DNA from: Eustoma russellianum
Taxonomy: Eukaryota > Streptophyta > Magnoliopsida > Gentianales > Gentianaceae
Direction of reading: 5' to 3'
DNA length: 64,000 nucleotides
Assembly: GCA_036186865.1 (NCBI GenBank)
Contig: AP025062.1
Coordinates: forward strand, 26,806,672-26,870,671
Position numbers and translations under genes: made by a program. This document shows, piece after piece, positions 12,001-22,432 of the stretch (position 1 is its first letter; each line of letters begins with the position of its first letter). Below the pieces are notes generated by a model. That model was given only the letters and a program-made list of their open reading frames with translations. It had not been told where the DNA came from and did no database searches.

Positions 12001-12083
12001 TTGGTTTTAAACAAATTTTAAAAACCCCACTTTCCGCACCAAATATTCAACCCCCCTTCTAGTGGTGCCTTGCAGATCCTACA
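9059..12083 (+). repeat. Element A 3' LTR (3025 bp)
   Basis: Pairs with 3129-6160 and ends CCTACA before the AATCC duplication at 12084-12088. It holds the ACGT box at 9498-9509 and the three palindromes at 10325-10349, 10482-10511 and 10660-10679. The first palindrome is cleaner here than in the 5' copy, so the 5' copy has decayed. Confidence 0.93.
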
Positions 12084-12088
12084 AATCC

Positions 12089-12258
12089 TGTCTGGACGAA
12101 CAAAGCAATAGTTAATACTATGTCATTTCATTCTTACTTTTGTTTTTTCATCTGAAATGAAATTACAAATACTTTGAAATTGTTTGTGGAAAGTGATTCA
12201 TCGTTAGTGAATCATGTACTTGCATTTGGAGAATACTACAGTCATAGTATTTACCTCC
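12089..12258. other. Spacer between elements A and B
   Basis: About 170 bp of AT-rich sequence with no recognisable domain. It is the right-hand continuation of the site into which A inserted. Confidence 0.5.
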
Positions 12259-13130
12259 TGATAAGCCAAAAATATTCATCTGGTAGTCAACAAACAGTCA
12301 ACGGTAAATTCAAGCTTTGCACAACCAACTCCTACAGCTTGGTAGGATGCACTTCTGCTCAACCAACATGCACTTCAGCTCGGCAAGATATTACTTTATC
12401 AAGGAATCTACTTCTTCTCAAAGACAATATGCAATAAATCATTCAAGCGCTTCACTTCGGTCCCGGGCTCTAGCCTCGGCTTCTGCCTAGAAAGGGCATA
12501 CTCCAAATCACTTCAGCCAGATCAGAGCAGGACTCTGATAGAGCGTCATCTAGACCCATTTTTGCCCCTCGGCGAACCCTTGCCAGGTGTCAAGCCCAAC
12601 TCAGCTTCATTAAGCATGGGACCACCTGGCAGATGTACAGTAAAAGGTGGAGGCACATCAGACTTTTCAGCCTGGACACGCCAGAGTCCCATCAGCAGAC
12701 CTAGAGGTCCCACCAACAGGCCTAATGGTCCCATCAGCAGACCTATAATGTCATAGCTCATCTGCACAAGAAAGGGTCCCCTCTGCCATCAGAGACAAAG
12801 GACAAAGGAGAAACAACAAAAGCAAGACAACGGACACAAGGAAAAGGATTCTAAACATTCTTCTTCTCCAAGAGCTCATTCACAGAAATCTCCATAGACA
12901 AAAATTGTGAGATCTTCTCCACTCTTCAAAACATAAACATATCTCAGTGAAAATGGCCCAAACTGACTTGAGCGTCGGAGGGTTTTGCCCAGGGTCACAC
13001 CCCCGAGACATTTGATGTTTGCTTCATTATGCAGGTCATTAAGGAAGTTCTTCTAATTATCAAGTTCAGACAAGATAACGACGTTGATTTCGGATCATCT
13101 CTGATCTTTGGTGAAGATCCTGCTTCATCA
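12259..13130 (+). repeat. Element B 5' LTR (872 bp)
   Basis: Aligns with 22433-23302 from TGATAAG to GCTTCATCA. It contains three tandem units of about 21 bp at 12687-12750 (GTCCCATCAGCAGACCTAGA type), also present in the 3' LTR near 22860-22922. The short reading frames over these units are by-products of the repeat. Confidence 0.9.
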
Positions 13131-13132
13131 TT

Positions 13133-13144
13133 TGGCTCTAGAAG
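13133..13144 (+). other. Probable primer binding site of element B
   Basis: TGGCTCTAGAAG starts 2 nt after the 5' LTR. The leading TGG fits the CCA end of a tRNA, but I cannot name the tRNA with confidence. Confidence 0.45.
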
Positions 13145-13262
13145 GAGGGCATGCTAATCCCTCAGTCCAGAAAAAGATTTCTAAACTTCAAAACAGCCAT
13201 TATTTTAAGATGGTTAGAGGTCGCTGTGAAGCTTTGGGTGAGTCAGCAACCCGCAACGACGA

Positions 13263-14440
13263 ATGGTTACTCGTTCAGGTATCCCAGAACAGGATTCTCG
13301 GGAACCTGAGCAACATAATCCCACTCCAGAAATGTCAATGAAGGACAGAGACAAAGCGATGAAATATGTCGCTGAGAACTTGAAAGTATTTGAGGCTATG
13401 ATGGAACAGATCAAAGGAAAGCAAAAGGAAGCGGAGGATATAGATGTGGATCCTTCTATTCGCCATAATGAACTATCACAGAACCAATCCTCTAGAACCC
13501 TTAAAGGTTTCATGACGGATGCTAGGAGACGTAGCTTCAAGGCCCCAACAGTGGAGTCAGAGCCTATGGCCAGACGGCGTCTGAGTGTAAGGTCTCAATC
13601 CCTCAAAAGCATCCCAAAAGAAGAAGAAGTTCATCGCATGCCGAGAACTTACTATGAAGAACACAGGCAAGAGTTTGTGCAGGCAGTCCAGGAAAGTCAT
13701 TTTTCCTGGGACAATGCAGAATACTTGGCACAGGATAGCTTCAAGGTGCTAAAGATTGATACTTATGATGGGACAACAGACCCAACAAATTATCTTTTTC
13801 AGTTCCAAACTGCAATGAGTCTGAAAAATGTCCCAGATCCCCTTCGTTGCAAAACTTTCCTAATGTATTTGCGGGGAAAGGCAAGAAGATGCTTACAAGA
13901 GCTCCCGTCAAAGTCAGTGGGATCTTTCAAGCAGCTGGCGCAAAAGTTCAAATCCCAGTTTGTCTCTAGCACACCCTTTGTGAAGAACTCATCACATTTA
14001 ATGACCTTGAGGAAAGGTCAAGATGAGTCTATACTAAAATACATGCAACGTTTCTCAGATGAGCCACTGCAGGTCAGTGACAGAAATGAGGGCGTTAAAG
14101 CAGCTGCTTTTATTAATGGGCTCCGAGCTTGTCGCTTCTCCTCTTAGCTGGCTGAAGAAGGACCCACAACATTAAGAGAATGTTTAGAGAAAGCCCACCA
14201 ATTTTCCCAAGGTGAAGAGGCAGACAGATTGAAAAGGGAGGCCGAGCAGGGAGCTTGGTAAGAAAGCCGATCTAGCTTTAACAAAGAAGATGAAGGCAAG
14301 GACCCGCGAAGCGTAGTGCGTTCGATCGCATGGGTGGAAGAGGCAAATGAGGTAAAGAGGGTTTACCCCTTTTAGCCTCTAAAGACAATATCTTAGTTGT
14401 CATGGAGAAAGATGGCTTGAGGGTTGATCCTAAACCTCCT
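13263..14440 (+). pseudogene. gag: Element B gag, capsid region
   Basis: The ATG at 13263 begins an open stretch of 294 codons: a charged N-terminus, then a Retrotrans_gag domain (FKVLKIDTYDGTTDPTNYLF, about residues 160-180; FLMYLRGKARRCLQELP; FKQLAQKFKSQFV). It ends at a TAG at 14145-14147, after which homologous protein continues (LAEEGPTTLRECLEKAHQFSQGEEAD), so this is a nonsense mutation. It is the structural protein of the particle in the cytoplasm. Further stops follow before the nucleocapsid-like part. Confidence 0.88.
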
Positions 14441-14720
14441 AATGGGCCTAGGTAGAAAAGAGACCCAAAGCTATACTGCCGATATCACAGAGATATTGGA
14501 CATGACACAGAAGACTACAGGCAGTTGGCTCAAGCCATTCGGCAACTGATAGAGCAGGGTCACTTAAAGCAATTTTATGACCCACGTTCACGCCTGCACA
14601 ATCGGTTAGACTTCCACAAGAACCCTCAGAAGGACAAGTGCCGACCAGATTCCCCACCTCGGCACCGCAGGACAGATGATGACGAAGAGCCAGGCCGACA
14701 AAGGGCTGCAGGTTAGCCCC
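14440..14720 (+). pseudogene. gag: Element B gag C-terminus, atypical zinc motif
   Basis: The frame reading KRDPKLYCRYHRDIGHDTED then YRQLAQAIRQLIEQGHLKQF carries the CxYHxxxGHxTxx(C) motif that Tat/Athila-type elements have in place of a classic CCHC knuckle. The last Cys is replaced by Tyr. An Arg/Pro-rich basic stretch (PRSRLHNRLDFHKNPQKDK, PPRHRRTDDD) follows and ends at a TAG (14714-14716). It is separated from the capsid part by stops. Confidence 0.75.
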
Positions 14721-14919
14721 AAGTAAATTCCATAATTTACACCATCTCTGGAGGACCGTCTCATACAAGCGGAGGCGAATCCAGCTCGGCAGGAACCTCA
14801 CCTAGTCCGCCAGCTAAGAGAGCTAAGTTGGTTAAGGAACTGACTTATGGTCCAGAAGATCCCATTTCACTCGACTCTAACAACACAGGCTTAGTAATAG
14901 ATCTGTGCATACACTTAGC

Positions 14920-15379
14920 TCCAGATAAGATTGTGGAGGTCTGACCTGTTTATGTGGACACCGGCAGTGCTGTAAATGTGATGTACTACCGTGTATATCA
15001 GCATCTGGGCTTACCAGATTCTCTAATGAGGCCCGTCACTTCTTCATTGTATGGTTTCACTGGTGCTGCAGTTCGGCTAGCAGGTCTGGTCATACTCAGT
15101 TGCAGTTTTGGTAAACCACCAGTCTACCAATGTTTGTGGATAGACTTTGTGGTCATCAAGGAGATATCTGCCTACAATATTCTGTTAGGTCGGCCAGCCT
15201 TAGTGGCTTTGGAGGCCATTGTATCACCTCTGCATGTTAGTATGAAGTTTTCCACTCCAGCTGGGGTGGTGACAATCCAAGGTGACATACAAGTGGCGCA
15301 GAGTTGCTACATCATTGCTACTCAAGGCAATGAGGCAGTTCAGCAGGTCAATCTTGATGAGCTGATACATTCAGAATAA
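14920..15379 (+). pseudogene. Element B aspartic protease
   Basis: VDTGSAVNVMY (near 14951) is the retropepsin active site, and ILLGRPALVALEAIVSPLHVSMKF (near 15180) is the conserved second half (family pattern ILGRPxL). A TGA at 14942-14944 lies just upstream in the same frame, and the fragment ends at a TAA (15377-15379). It cleaves the Gag-Pol polyprotein in intact relatives. Confidence 0.88.
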
Positions 15380-15399
15380 GAACGATTACAGTCAGATGA

Positions 15400-16907
15400 T
15401 GCAGTGCAAGACTTCGTCCTTAATCCGAGCCAACCTAAAAATGTTATAAAGATTGGGACATGGATGCCATCTAAGCTGCTAACTTAACTACAAGCTCTGC
15501 TGAGAGAATTCTCAATTATCTTCGCGCGGACTGCCGAAGATATGCCAGGGATCCCCTCACATTTGGCTGAGCACAAGCTGAATGTTGATCCTCAAGTAAA
15601 GCCAATAAAGCAAAAGAAGCGAAATTTCGCTCCAGAAAGGATCAAAGTCATTACAGAAGAAGTCAAAAAACTCCTTGCTGTGAAATTTATTGTGGAAGTT
15701 CTTTGTCCAATCTGGATGACTAACCCAGTGGTGGTCCCCAAGCAAGACGAATCATGGAGGATGTGTATAGATTACACCGATCTCAACAAAGCATGTCCAA
15801 AAGATTGTTACCCACTTTCTAAAATCGATAGGTTAGTGGATTCAACGCTTGGACATGAGATCTTCGAGTTTTGGATGCCTTCAAAGGCTATCATCAAATT
15901 GTCATGGCGAGGGAAGATCAAGAAAAAACCGCATTCACAACAGAGTCAGGTACTTATTGTTATGTAACCATGCCGTTTGGATTGAAAATGCTAGGGCTAC
16001 CTACCAACGTCTGGTCAATTCTTTGTTCAGTAAACAAATTGGCTGGATAATGGAAGTTTATATAGATGATATGCTCATCAAGAGCAGGTCTCTTGATCAG
16101 TTTATCCAAAAAGTAAGAGATTTTTTTGTTGTGCTGAGAGACTCACACATGAGGTTGAATCCGAAGAAGTGCACGTTTGGGGTACGCACTGGAAAATTCC
16201 TAGGGTACATGGTTTCCAAGAAAGGGGTTCAAGCTAATCCTACCAAAATTGAAGCCTTACAGAACACGCATCCCCCCAAGAATGTTAAAGAGGTGCAGGG
16301 GTTGACAGGCAGAATTGCAGCGCCGAGCAGGTTTCTCTCCAAGTTTGCCGAAAGATCTCTTCCTTTCTTTCAAATTTTAAAGAAGAAAACAGCTTTCCAA
16401 TGGGTTGACCAGTGTCAAAAAGCTTTTGATGAGCTGAAATCCCATTTGGCCGAAGTGCCGATGTTAACTTCACCTCTGCCCGGAGAAGTGCTTTATGTGT
16501 ATCTTTCTACATGTAAAGAAGCAGTGAGCGTAGTCCTGCTCAGGGAGCAGGATAATGTGCAGAAGCTCATCTACTTCGCAAGCAAAATCTTACATGGACC
16601 CGAAGTGAGATATCTCAATGCTAAGAAGGTAGTCTTGGCACTCATAGTGGCTGCAAGAAAATTCAGGCCATACCTGCAAGCTCATCCCATCATAGTGGTT
16701 ACAGATCAGCCCTTAAAGCAAATTTTGACGAGGCCAGACACTTCTGGTCGAGCAGCCAAATGGACTGTGGAGCTTGCAGAGTATGATATTAAATATAAGT
16801 CACGGACTTCAATTAAAGCCCAGGCTTTGGCAAACTTCTTAACTGAAGGAATATATGTGGAGGAAGATGTTCATCTAGTGGATGATTGGACTTTATATGC
16901 TGATTGA
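15400..16907 (+). pseudogene. pol: Element B reverse transcriptase and first RNase H
   Basis: RT motifs in order: IPSHLAEHKLNVDP near 15550, FAPERIKVITEEVKKLL, MTNPVVVPKQDESWRMCIDY near 15715-15775, LNKACPKDCYPLSKID, then (frame change near 15870) the FKGYHQI region, (second frame change near 15985) NARATYQRLVNSLFSKQIG and YIDDMLIKS near 16058, the catalytic Y-x-DD box. The RNase H domain follows (FDELKSHLAEVPMLTSPLPG, YLSTCKEAVSVVLLREQD, FASKILHGPEVRY, VVTDQPLKQILTRPDTSGR, MW-type WTVELAEYDIKYKSR). It copies element RNA into DNA in intact relatives. Two frameshifts make this copy inactive. Confidence 0.9.
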
Positions 16908-17290
16908 TCTTCCTCCAAGGATGGAGGTGGAGCAGGTCTCCTAATCATCAACCCCGACAAGGAAGAATTCGAATATACCTTGCGTTTTGACTTCGAAACA
17001 ACTAACAACGAGGCAGAATATGAGGCCTTAATAGCAGGGCTGGGCCTTGCAAGGAAGTTGGGGAGCATAACAAATCATTTCCCAAAGTGATTCGCAGCTG
17101 ATCGTCTCTCAGATCAACGGGGAGAAGCCAAGGAGGAAAACATCAAAAAATATCTAGCTAAAGTGTAGCAGCTCGGCCAGACCTTTGAGCGCTTCAGCAT
17201 TGAGCATATCCCCAGGTCGGCCAATAAGAGAGCTGACGCGCTATCTAGGCTAGCTTCCTCTACTTCGACTACTTTGGGAAAAAAGATAGT
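16886..17290 (+). pseudogene. Element B second (archaeal-type) RNase H
   Basis: After the retroviral RNase H a second domain begins LYAD at 16893, then a TGA where Gly is usual, then GGGAGLLIINPDKEEFEYTL and TNNEAEYEALIAGLGLARKLG (about 16990-17065). NNEAEYEAL is the signature of the additional RNase H of Tat/Athila-lineage gypsy elements. A frameshift near 17070 and a TAG near 17167 break it. The later text (FSIEHIPRSANKRADALSRLAS near 17195-17260) is the conserved end of this domain. Confidence 0.82.
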
Positions 17291-17439
17291 CGTGGAGCTA
17301 GTGAAGCACCATGCTTATGATGCCAATGAAGTGCTGCAGGTTGATTGTCGCAACACTTGGATGGACGAGATTGTTAACTTCCTGTAGCATGGAATTCAGC
17401 CTGAGGACAAATGGGCAGCTCGATGTCGTCGGCTGAAGG

Positions 17440-18590
17440 CAGCAAGGTATGCTCTCTTTCACGACCATCTTTATAAAAAGTCATTTTCACAGCCTTGGTT
17501 GAGATGTGTAACTAAAGACGAGGGAGACTACATCCTTCAGGAGATGCACCAAGGAATCTGTGGAAATCACTCTGGTGCTCGGTCTTTAGTGCGAAAATGC
17601 TACCTTGCTGGGTATTATTGGCCCACTCTGTATCATGATACAGAAGAATTGGTCAAGAAATGTCAAGTATGCCAAGTCCATGCTCCAATCTCTCATTTTC
17701 ATAGTCAAGAATTCACTGCCATTGTAAGTCCTTGGCCTTGTGTGCAATAGGGAATAAATCTTGTTGGACCTCTGCCTTGAGCTCCAAGTTCAGTCAGATT
17801 CTTGGTTGTCTCCATTGATTACTTCACCAAGTGGGTGGAAGCAGAGCCCTTAGCTGCTATAACTGGGGGTCAAATAAAGAAGTTCTTGTGGAAGAATGTC
17901 ATTTGCCGCTTCGGCCTTCCACAAGTCCTCATATCAGACAATGGAAAGCAATCCGCTGATAACCCCATCAAAACTTGGTGTTCTGAGCTCAAAATTGAAC
18001 AACGATTCACTTCAGTAGCACACCCTCAAGCAAATGGGCAAGTTGAGTTGGCAAATATAACAATCAAGCACGGCTTAAGGAAGCGTCTATACAAAAGTGG
18101 GGCAAGTTGGATGGATGAACTCCCAAATATATTATGGGTATATCGGACTACTCCTTCCACCTACACTAAGGAAACACCTTTTTCCTTAGTTTATGGCAGT
18201 GAGACAGTCATTCCAGCTGAAATTGGTTCCAGCTCTGCTGGGGTAAATCATTGCTCTTCTCAAACAAATGACCAAATGCTGCGTTTGAACTTGGACGAGT
18301 TGGAAGAGAGAATAAAACAAGCCCACGTTCGCATGGCTCAATACAAAAATCTAATTGCTCAGTACTATAATTCTCGATTACGACCAAGATCTTATCAAGT
18401 GGGAGATTTAGTATTGCACAATAACAAAGCAAGTTATTCAGCACCAACTGGGACTTTTCACCCCAAGTGGGAAGGTCCTTATCATATAGTGGAGGTGCGC
18501 TCAGCAGGAGCTTACAAATTACAACCTTGGAAGGCAAGACTTTACCAAAGGATTTGGCATTCTACACATCTAAGACTTCTACATCAGTGA
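17440..18590 (+). pseudogene. pol: Element B integrase
   Basis: It has the zinc finger HQGICGNHSGARSLVRKCY...CQVCQ (about 17545-17685, His-His-Cys-Cys), then the catalytic core with Asp in VVSIDYFTKWVEAEP (17802-17850), Asp in LISDNGKQSAD (17928-17960) and Glu in ANGQVELANITIKHG (about 18030), and the C-terminal tail GDLVLHNN...KWEGPYHIVEV near 18405-18495. Two stops separate finger and core (TAG 17748-17750 and a TGA about 30 nt further). There is no chromodomain. It inserts the cDNA into the host chromosome in intact relatives. Confidence 0.9.
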
Positions 18591-19522
18591 TGTACAAGTA
18601 TTTCACCTCGGCTGGACTGAGCCAGTTGAGCAGGACTCAATATATGAGTGGGACATGCTTCCCTACAAGTACCCCACCTCAGCAGGACTGAGTTAGCCAA
18701 GCAGGACTTGATCAAGCAAGACCTCAGCAGGCCTGAGGTAGATGCCCATTGAGGGTCAAAAGTTTTGTGACCAGGATTCCCAATCATCAACTACTAGTAG
18801 GACTAGAAAAAGTGTAAATCATTTGTATAGCTATCAGCAGTGCTGAAGTTTGAATAAAACAGTGTTTTATGGCAGTGGCAGAATTAAGATTACGCAAAAT
18901 GTTATCTTTCATCTTGCTTAACAGATCAAATAAAGTAACAGGTTTACTTTATTTCAAAAGAGTGGAATTATGTTATTCACAGTTCAAATATTAACTTGTG
19001 TCTTAGCCATTAGCTAAATCGAAGTTAAGGACTATCATTCAAGAAGCTCAGCAAAACTGCAGCCTAACAGAAGCAATATAAGACCCTTGGCAGAGCCAAG
19101 GTCAAGTACTTGCATTACAAAGCCAAGTATGGTGGATAAAGTCTTGGGCAGAGCCAAAGACAAATACTTAAACGGTATGGAAAAACTCAACAAGAAAGAA
19201 GGCGATACAAAAATCCTTTGGCAGAGCCGAGGTCAAGCACTTGCATTATAAAGAATGATGTTTGAGACCCTTTGCAGAGCCAAGGGTCAAAACCGAAGTC
19301 AAATACTTGCAAGAATCCTGAAAATAAGAACAAGAAGAATTCTGAAAATAAGAACAAGGCAAGCTGAAGAGCACAAGTTGAAAGAAATGATATTTTCCTT
19401 CAGAAAATATGACTATTACAACTACTGAAAAGGGCAAAAAGAAAAGTCCTAGTCTAATCTTCATCGTCCTCTCGGTCTCTGAGATCAGCCCCATTCTTGA
19501 ACAACGCCAGTTGATTGTCAAA
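18591..19522 (+). repeat. Non-coding 3' region of B with degenerate repeats
   Basis: Two kinds of degenerate direct repeat are seen: CAGCAGGACTGAG-like units at 18605-18740, and four copies of a TTGGCAGAGCCAAGGTCAAG type unit spaced roughly 55-75 bp at about 19086, 19145, 19218 and 19272. Such tandem repeats between integrase and the 3' end are common in Tat-type elements. Short frames here show no domain. Confidence 0.6.
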
Positions 19523-20206
19523 TTAACTCTCAGCTTCAGGGTTGTAGAGGTCAGCAATTTGGGGATGATTCTTGTCCGAGGCTGGATACACTTCAGAGCA
19601 GGTGTCCATTGCATATGTTTGACCAATTTCCAGCATGGAGCTCTACATCTTCAGGAGGTTGTCAGAAAAGTACTCTGACTGTCTGAACTCAGCAACAGCA
19701 GTTTTCTTGATATCTTCAGCTTGGAGCTCAAACTGATGAGTGAGCTCAGCTTTACTTCTTTTTTCTGCTTCAAGTTGCTGAGCCAGCTCAGCTTTGCTCT
19801 TCTTTTCCTCCTCCACTTGCTTCTTTGAAAGATCTAGCTCGAGCTCACAAGTGTGGAGTTGATCCTGGCAGGATTCCAGATCAGTTTGTGCTTTTGTGGC
19901 AACTAACCCAATGTTGGTCACCACTTCCTTTATCTCCTCAATTTCAGACCGTGTGACGGCCAGCTGAGTATCAGCTTCCTCCTTGCCTTCACGAAGTTTG
20001 GAGTTTTCAGAAGACAAGGAAAGCACCTCAGTTCTCAAAGCACTCAACTTTGCATTCAGTTCCTCCAGCCTTGCGTTGTTGGGTTTTGCTACCTCAGCCA
20101 ACTCGTCATTAGCTCTTCTCAAGTTGGCATTGCTCTCAGACAGCTTGAAATTCATTTTTCGCATCTCTTCAGCCCGCCTGAGCATGTTGTATTCTTGAAC
20201 TCGAAA

Positions 20207-20284
20207 CTGCAGCAACCAGATTAGTCAGGGAAAAGACTTCAAGTAATCAAGCTAAAAAAGTTAGAAATTTTCAGAAAAGCTTAC
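20207..20284 (-). other. Antisense-gene intron 3 (78 nt)
   Basis: Minus strand: donor TTTG|GTAAGC at 20284, acceptor GGTTGCTGCAG| at 20207. Phase 0, joining NSYLSNMSL to FRVQEYN. The intron is T-rich. Confidence 0.8.
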
Positions 20285-20734
20285 CAAAGACATGTTGCTC
20301 AGATATGAGTTCAGGGCTGCCTCCCACTCCTTGTGGCCAAAAATCTCCCAATCTCTGGGCAGCACCGACATCTTAGTCAGTTTTCTAGCCACGCCAGGAT
20401 GGGCAGCAGAATCAATGTAAGAGAACTCCATTGTTCTCTTACCGCGGTGACACTGATGGGAGGGTTCTCCCTCCTGGGAGCCTTTTCCATGAGCATGTTG
20501 CTGGGAAGCCCCCCCCAGCATCTCTTCCCTCTGAAGTATTCTCCCCAACTTCAACAGAAGGGAAAGCTTTAGAGGAAGCAGGCCTTGGCTGAGGCACAAG
20601 TGCCTCAGCTTTGGCAGCAGGAGAATGAAGGGGCAAGCTTGGGGCCGTGGATCCCCCATCCTTGTCCGTTTGCTGAGCTGAAGCTAGAACAGGAATTTGG
20701 GCTGCAGCCTGGATGGGGCCAGTTGAAGTCTCAG

Positions 20735-20817
20735 CTGCAACAAAACACAGAGTTTAAAAAGTTGAATGCAAGCATGAAAGAAAAGTGGATTCCAACTGGC
20801 AAAGAATAAAGCAATAC
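20735..20817 (-). other. Antisense-gene intron 2 (83 nt), duplicated donor context
   Basis: Minus strand: donor ATCAAG|GTATTG at 20817, acceptor TTTTGTTGCAG| at 20735. The last 24 nt of the upstream exon occur twice (20817-20840 and 20846-20869, period 29 bp), so a second GATCAAG|GT lies 29 nt upstream. Confidence 0.7.
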
Positions 20818-21011
20818 CTTGATCTCCAACCTCGGTAAGATAGGACCTTGATCTCCAACCTCGGTAAGAGCGGGTTCCGCAGGGAGCACCTGCACCTCAG
20901 AATAGGCTCTGGCAAGGGCCTGTGCTGAGGAAGAATGCTTTTCCTCAGTCCTCTTCCTCTTCCTGGGAGCCATCTTTTTCAACTTGGCAACTACTTCAGA
21001 CACCATGGCTC

Positions 21012-21094
21012 CTGCAAGATTCAACAACAAATTAATCAAAACACATGGAAGACATCAAGGGAAATCAGAGATACTCAAAAAATCCGCCACATAC
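21012..21094 (-). other. Antisense-gene intron 1 (83 nt)
   Basis: Minus strand: donor CTGG|GTATGT at 21094, acceptor GAATCTTGCAG| at 21012. Phase 1, joining LKIVLG to AMVSEVVAKL. Confidence 0.78.
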
Positions 21095-22420
21095 CCAGAA
21101 CAATTTTCAAAGCTGCTGAGCTGAGAGTCCGAAAATTGTGTCTTGGTCACAAGTGGTACAGGTCGACAGCTCTTGAAACCAACCTGTCCACCTTTTTCCA
21201 GTCTACGGCCATTGGCAGGTTCAACAATCTTGAGGCTTCATCGCAGAATTTATCGATTGGCCTCGTGTTATCTGCACTGCCGGACTTCCAATAGTTTCTT
21301 TCTGGTAACCCTACATTCTTTACGTAAAAGAAACGACATTTCCAGTTCTTAGTGAAGGTAAGGATGTTGATGGCATGGTTAATTTCTTTATTAGTATACC
21401 TCCTACTAAAGTAAAACCAGCTATCCTTGTGTTTGCACACAAACATCCCCCTAAAAACAGGGAGGTCAAAGTCCTCCCCAGCAGCTCTCAGGTAAAGCAG
21501 ATAACTAAGAACTACTTTTAGGCTGTTGAGCATGATCTGAGGCAGCCTAAGGTTATAAAAGTCCATAATACGGAATAAGGATGCTGGAATGGGAAGGCTG
21601 AAACCAGATTTGAAATTCTCCTTATAAATTGCTTCATATCCTACGGGAGGATCATAAGCAGTTTGGTGAGGAAGAGGAAGAATGGGAAGAAAAACACTCC
21701 TATAAATACTGTACAATTTACACAAACGGGAAAGATCAGCGGCTTTTAAAGTGCATGCTGAGTTTTGCACCGCCGAAGATGGTGAACCTCTGTCAATAGA
21801 CGTCGAGGGCACCATGGATTCCGGAGCAAGCATGGAGAGTTCACCAGCATGACGCAACCTCCTCAAGGGACGGTTGTCCTCACTGGAATCTGACTTCTCA
21901 AAGAAATGAGATTGACCCTTATCTTTACCCCCAAGATCAGCGGGGTAAGAATGGGCTGACCTATTTTAGGAGTCTGAAGAAGATGAGACAGTAAAAGCCA
22001 TAGAAATAAAACGGAAGAGCTTACAAAGTTTTGAAGGCTGAAGAGGAAGACTCGCCGGAGTTGGAGTAGAAGAAGGCTTGGCTGGAAATGAAGACAAAAG
22101 AGAAGATAGGGCAGCACTTTCGAGGAAGGTGAAAAGGAAGAAGAAATAATGAGGGTAAGATGTACCTTTTATAGACAGGAAAGTGAAAGGTTGCAACTTT
22201 TCAATTAAAATTCAAAAAGGAACGACAGTTCAATTCCCCCCCCTTCGATTATCGCAACCGCCGAAAAAACAATTATGAAATACGTTGGAACTGGCGCTGA
22301 CATTAAATTAGGTGATAACAGCCCAATTATGAAGATAATGGCCCAATTAATGATGGACACGTCACCGACCTATCAGAACAGATTTGTCCGCCCTCGCTGG
22401 TCAGCTCGGCCACACTAAAC

Positions 22421-22432
22421 CTGGGGGCAAAG
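22421..22432 (+). other. Polypurine tract of element B
   Basis: CTGGGGGCAAAG directly precedes the 3' LTR (TGATAAG). The antisense gene ends about 420 bp upstream of it. Confidence 0.8.

Larger units (their letters stand above)
3129..12083 (+). mobile_element. Element A: internally deleted Sirevirus-like Ty1/copia retrotransposon
   Basis: A complete LTR element by its ends. LTRs lie at 3129-6160 and 9059-12083, both starting TGTAGAG and ending CCTACA, with a perfect 5 bp target duplication AATCC at 3124-3128 and 12084-12088. The internal region (2898 bp) has a tRNA-iMet primer site, a broken gag, the protease and integrase N-terminus, then a deletion straight into the 3' non-coding region. 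Compared with D (27691-39228) the catalytic integrase core, RT and RNase H are missing. The LTRs are longer than the internal region. The element could only have moved using enzymes of a relative such as D, or the deletion arose after insertion. Confidence 0.95.
19523..22001 (-). pseudogene. Antisense gene of element B (plant gypsy extra ORF), four exons
   Basis: On the minus strand an ATG at 22001 (MAFTVSSSSDS) leads into a conserved N-terminal domain of the family annotated as putative gypsy-type transposon, Transposase_28 (YRSVFLPILPLPHQTAYD, VGYEAIYKENFKSGFSLPI, FRIMDFYNLRLPQIMLNS, WKCRFFYVKN). A basic nuclear-localisation-like stretch (APRKRKRTEEKH), a Pro/charged linker and a long coiled coil (about 20200-19650) follow, ending at the TAA 19523-19525. 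Three introns with GT-AG ends fit in frame: 21012-21094, 20735-20817 and 20207-20284. Lesions are TAA 21966-21968, TGA 21144-21146, a frame change at the C run near 20511, and TAG 19643-19645. Extra antisense ORFs are known in Tat-lineage elements; their role is unknown. Confidence 0.82.

Noticed and set aside
13263..18590. Athila/Ogre assignment for element B
   Set aside because: The antisense ORF after integrase fits Retand-like Tat elements better. No envelope-like ORF and no extra ORF upstream of gag were seen.
20261..20659. A single uninterrupted antisense ORF in this stretch
   Set aside because: The convincing protein text switches frame at the C run near 20511 and ends at a splice donor at 20284, so it is exon sequence of the broken antisense gene and not a separate gene.
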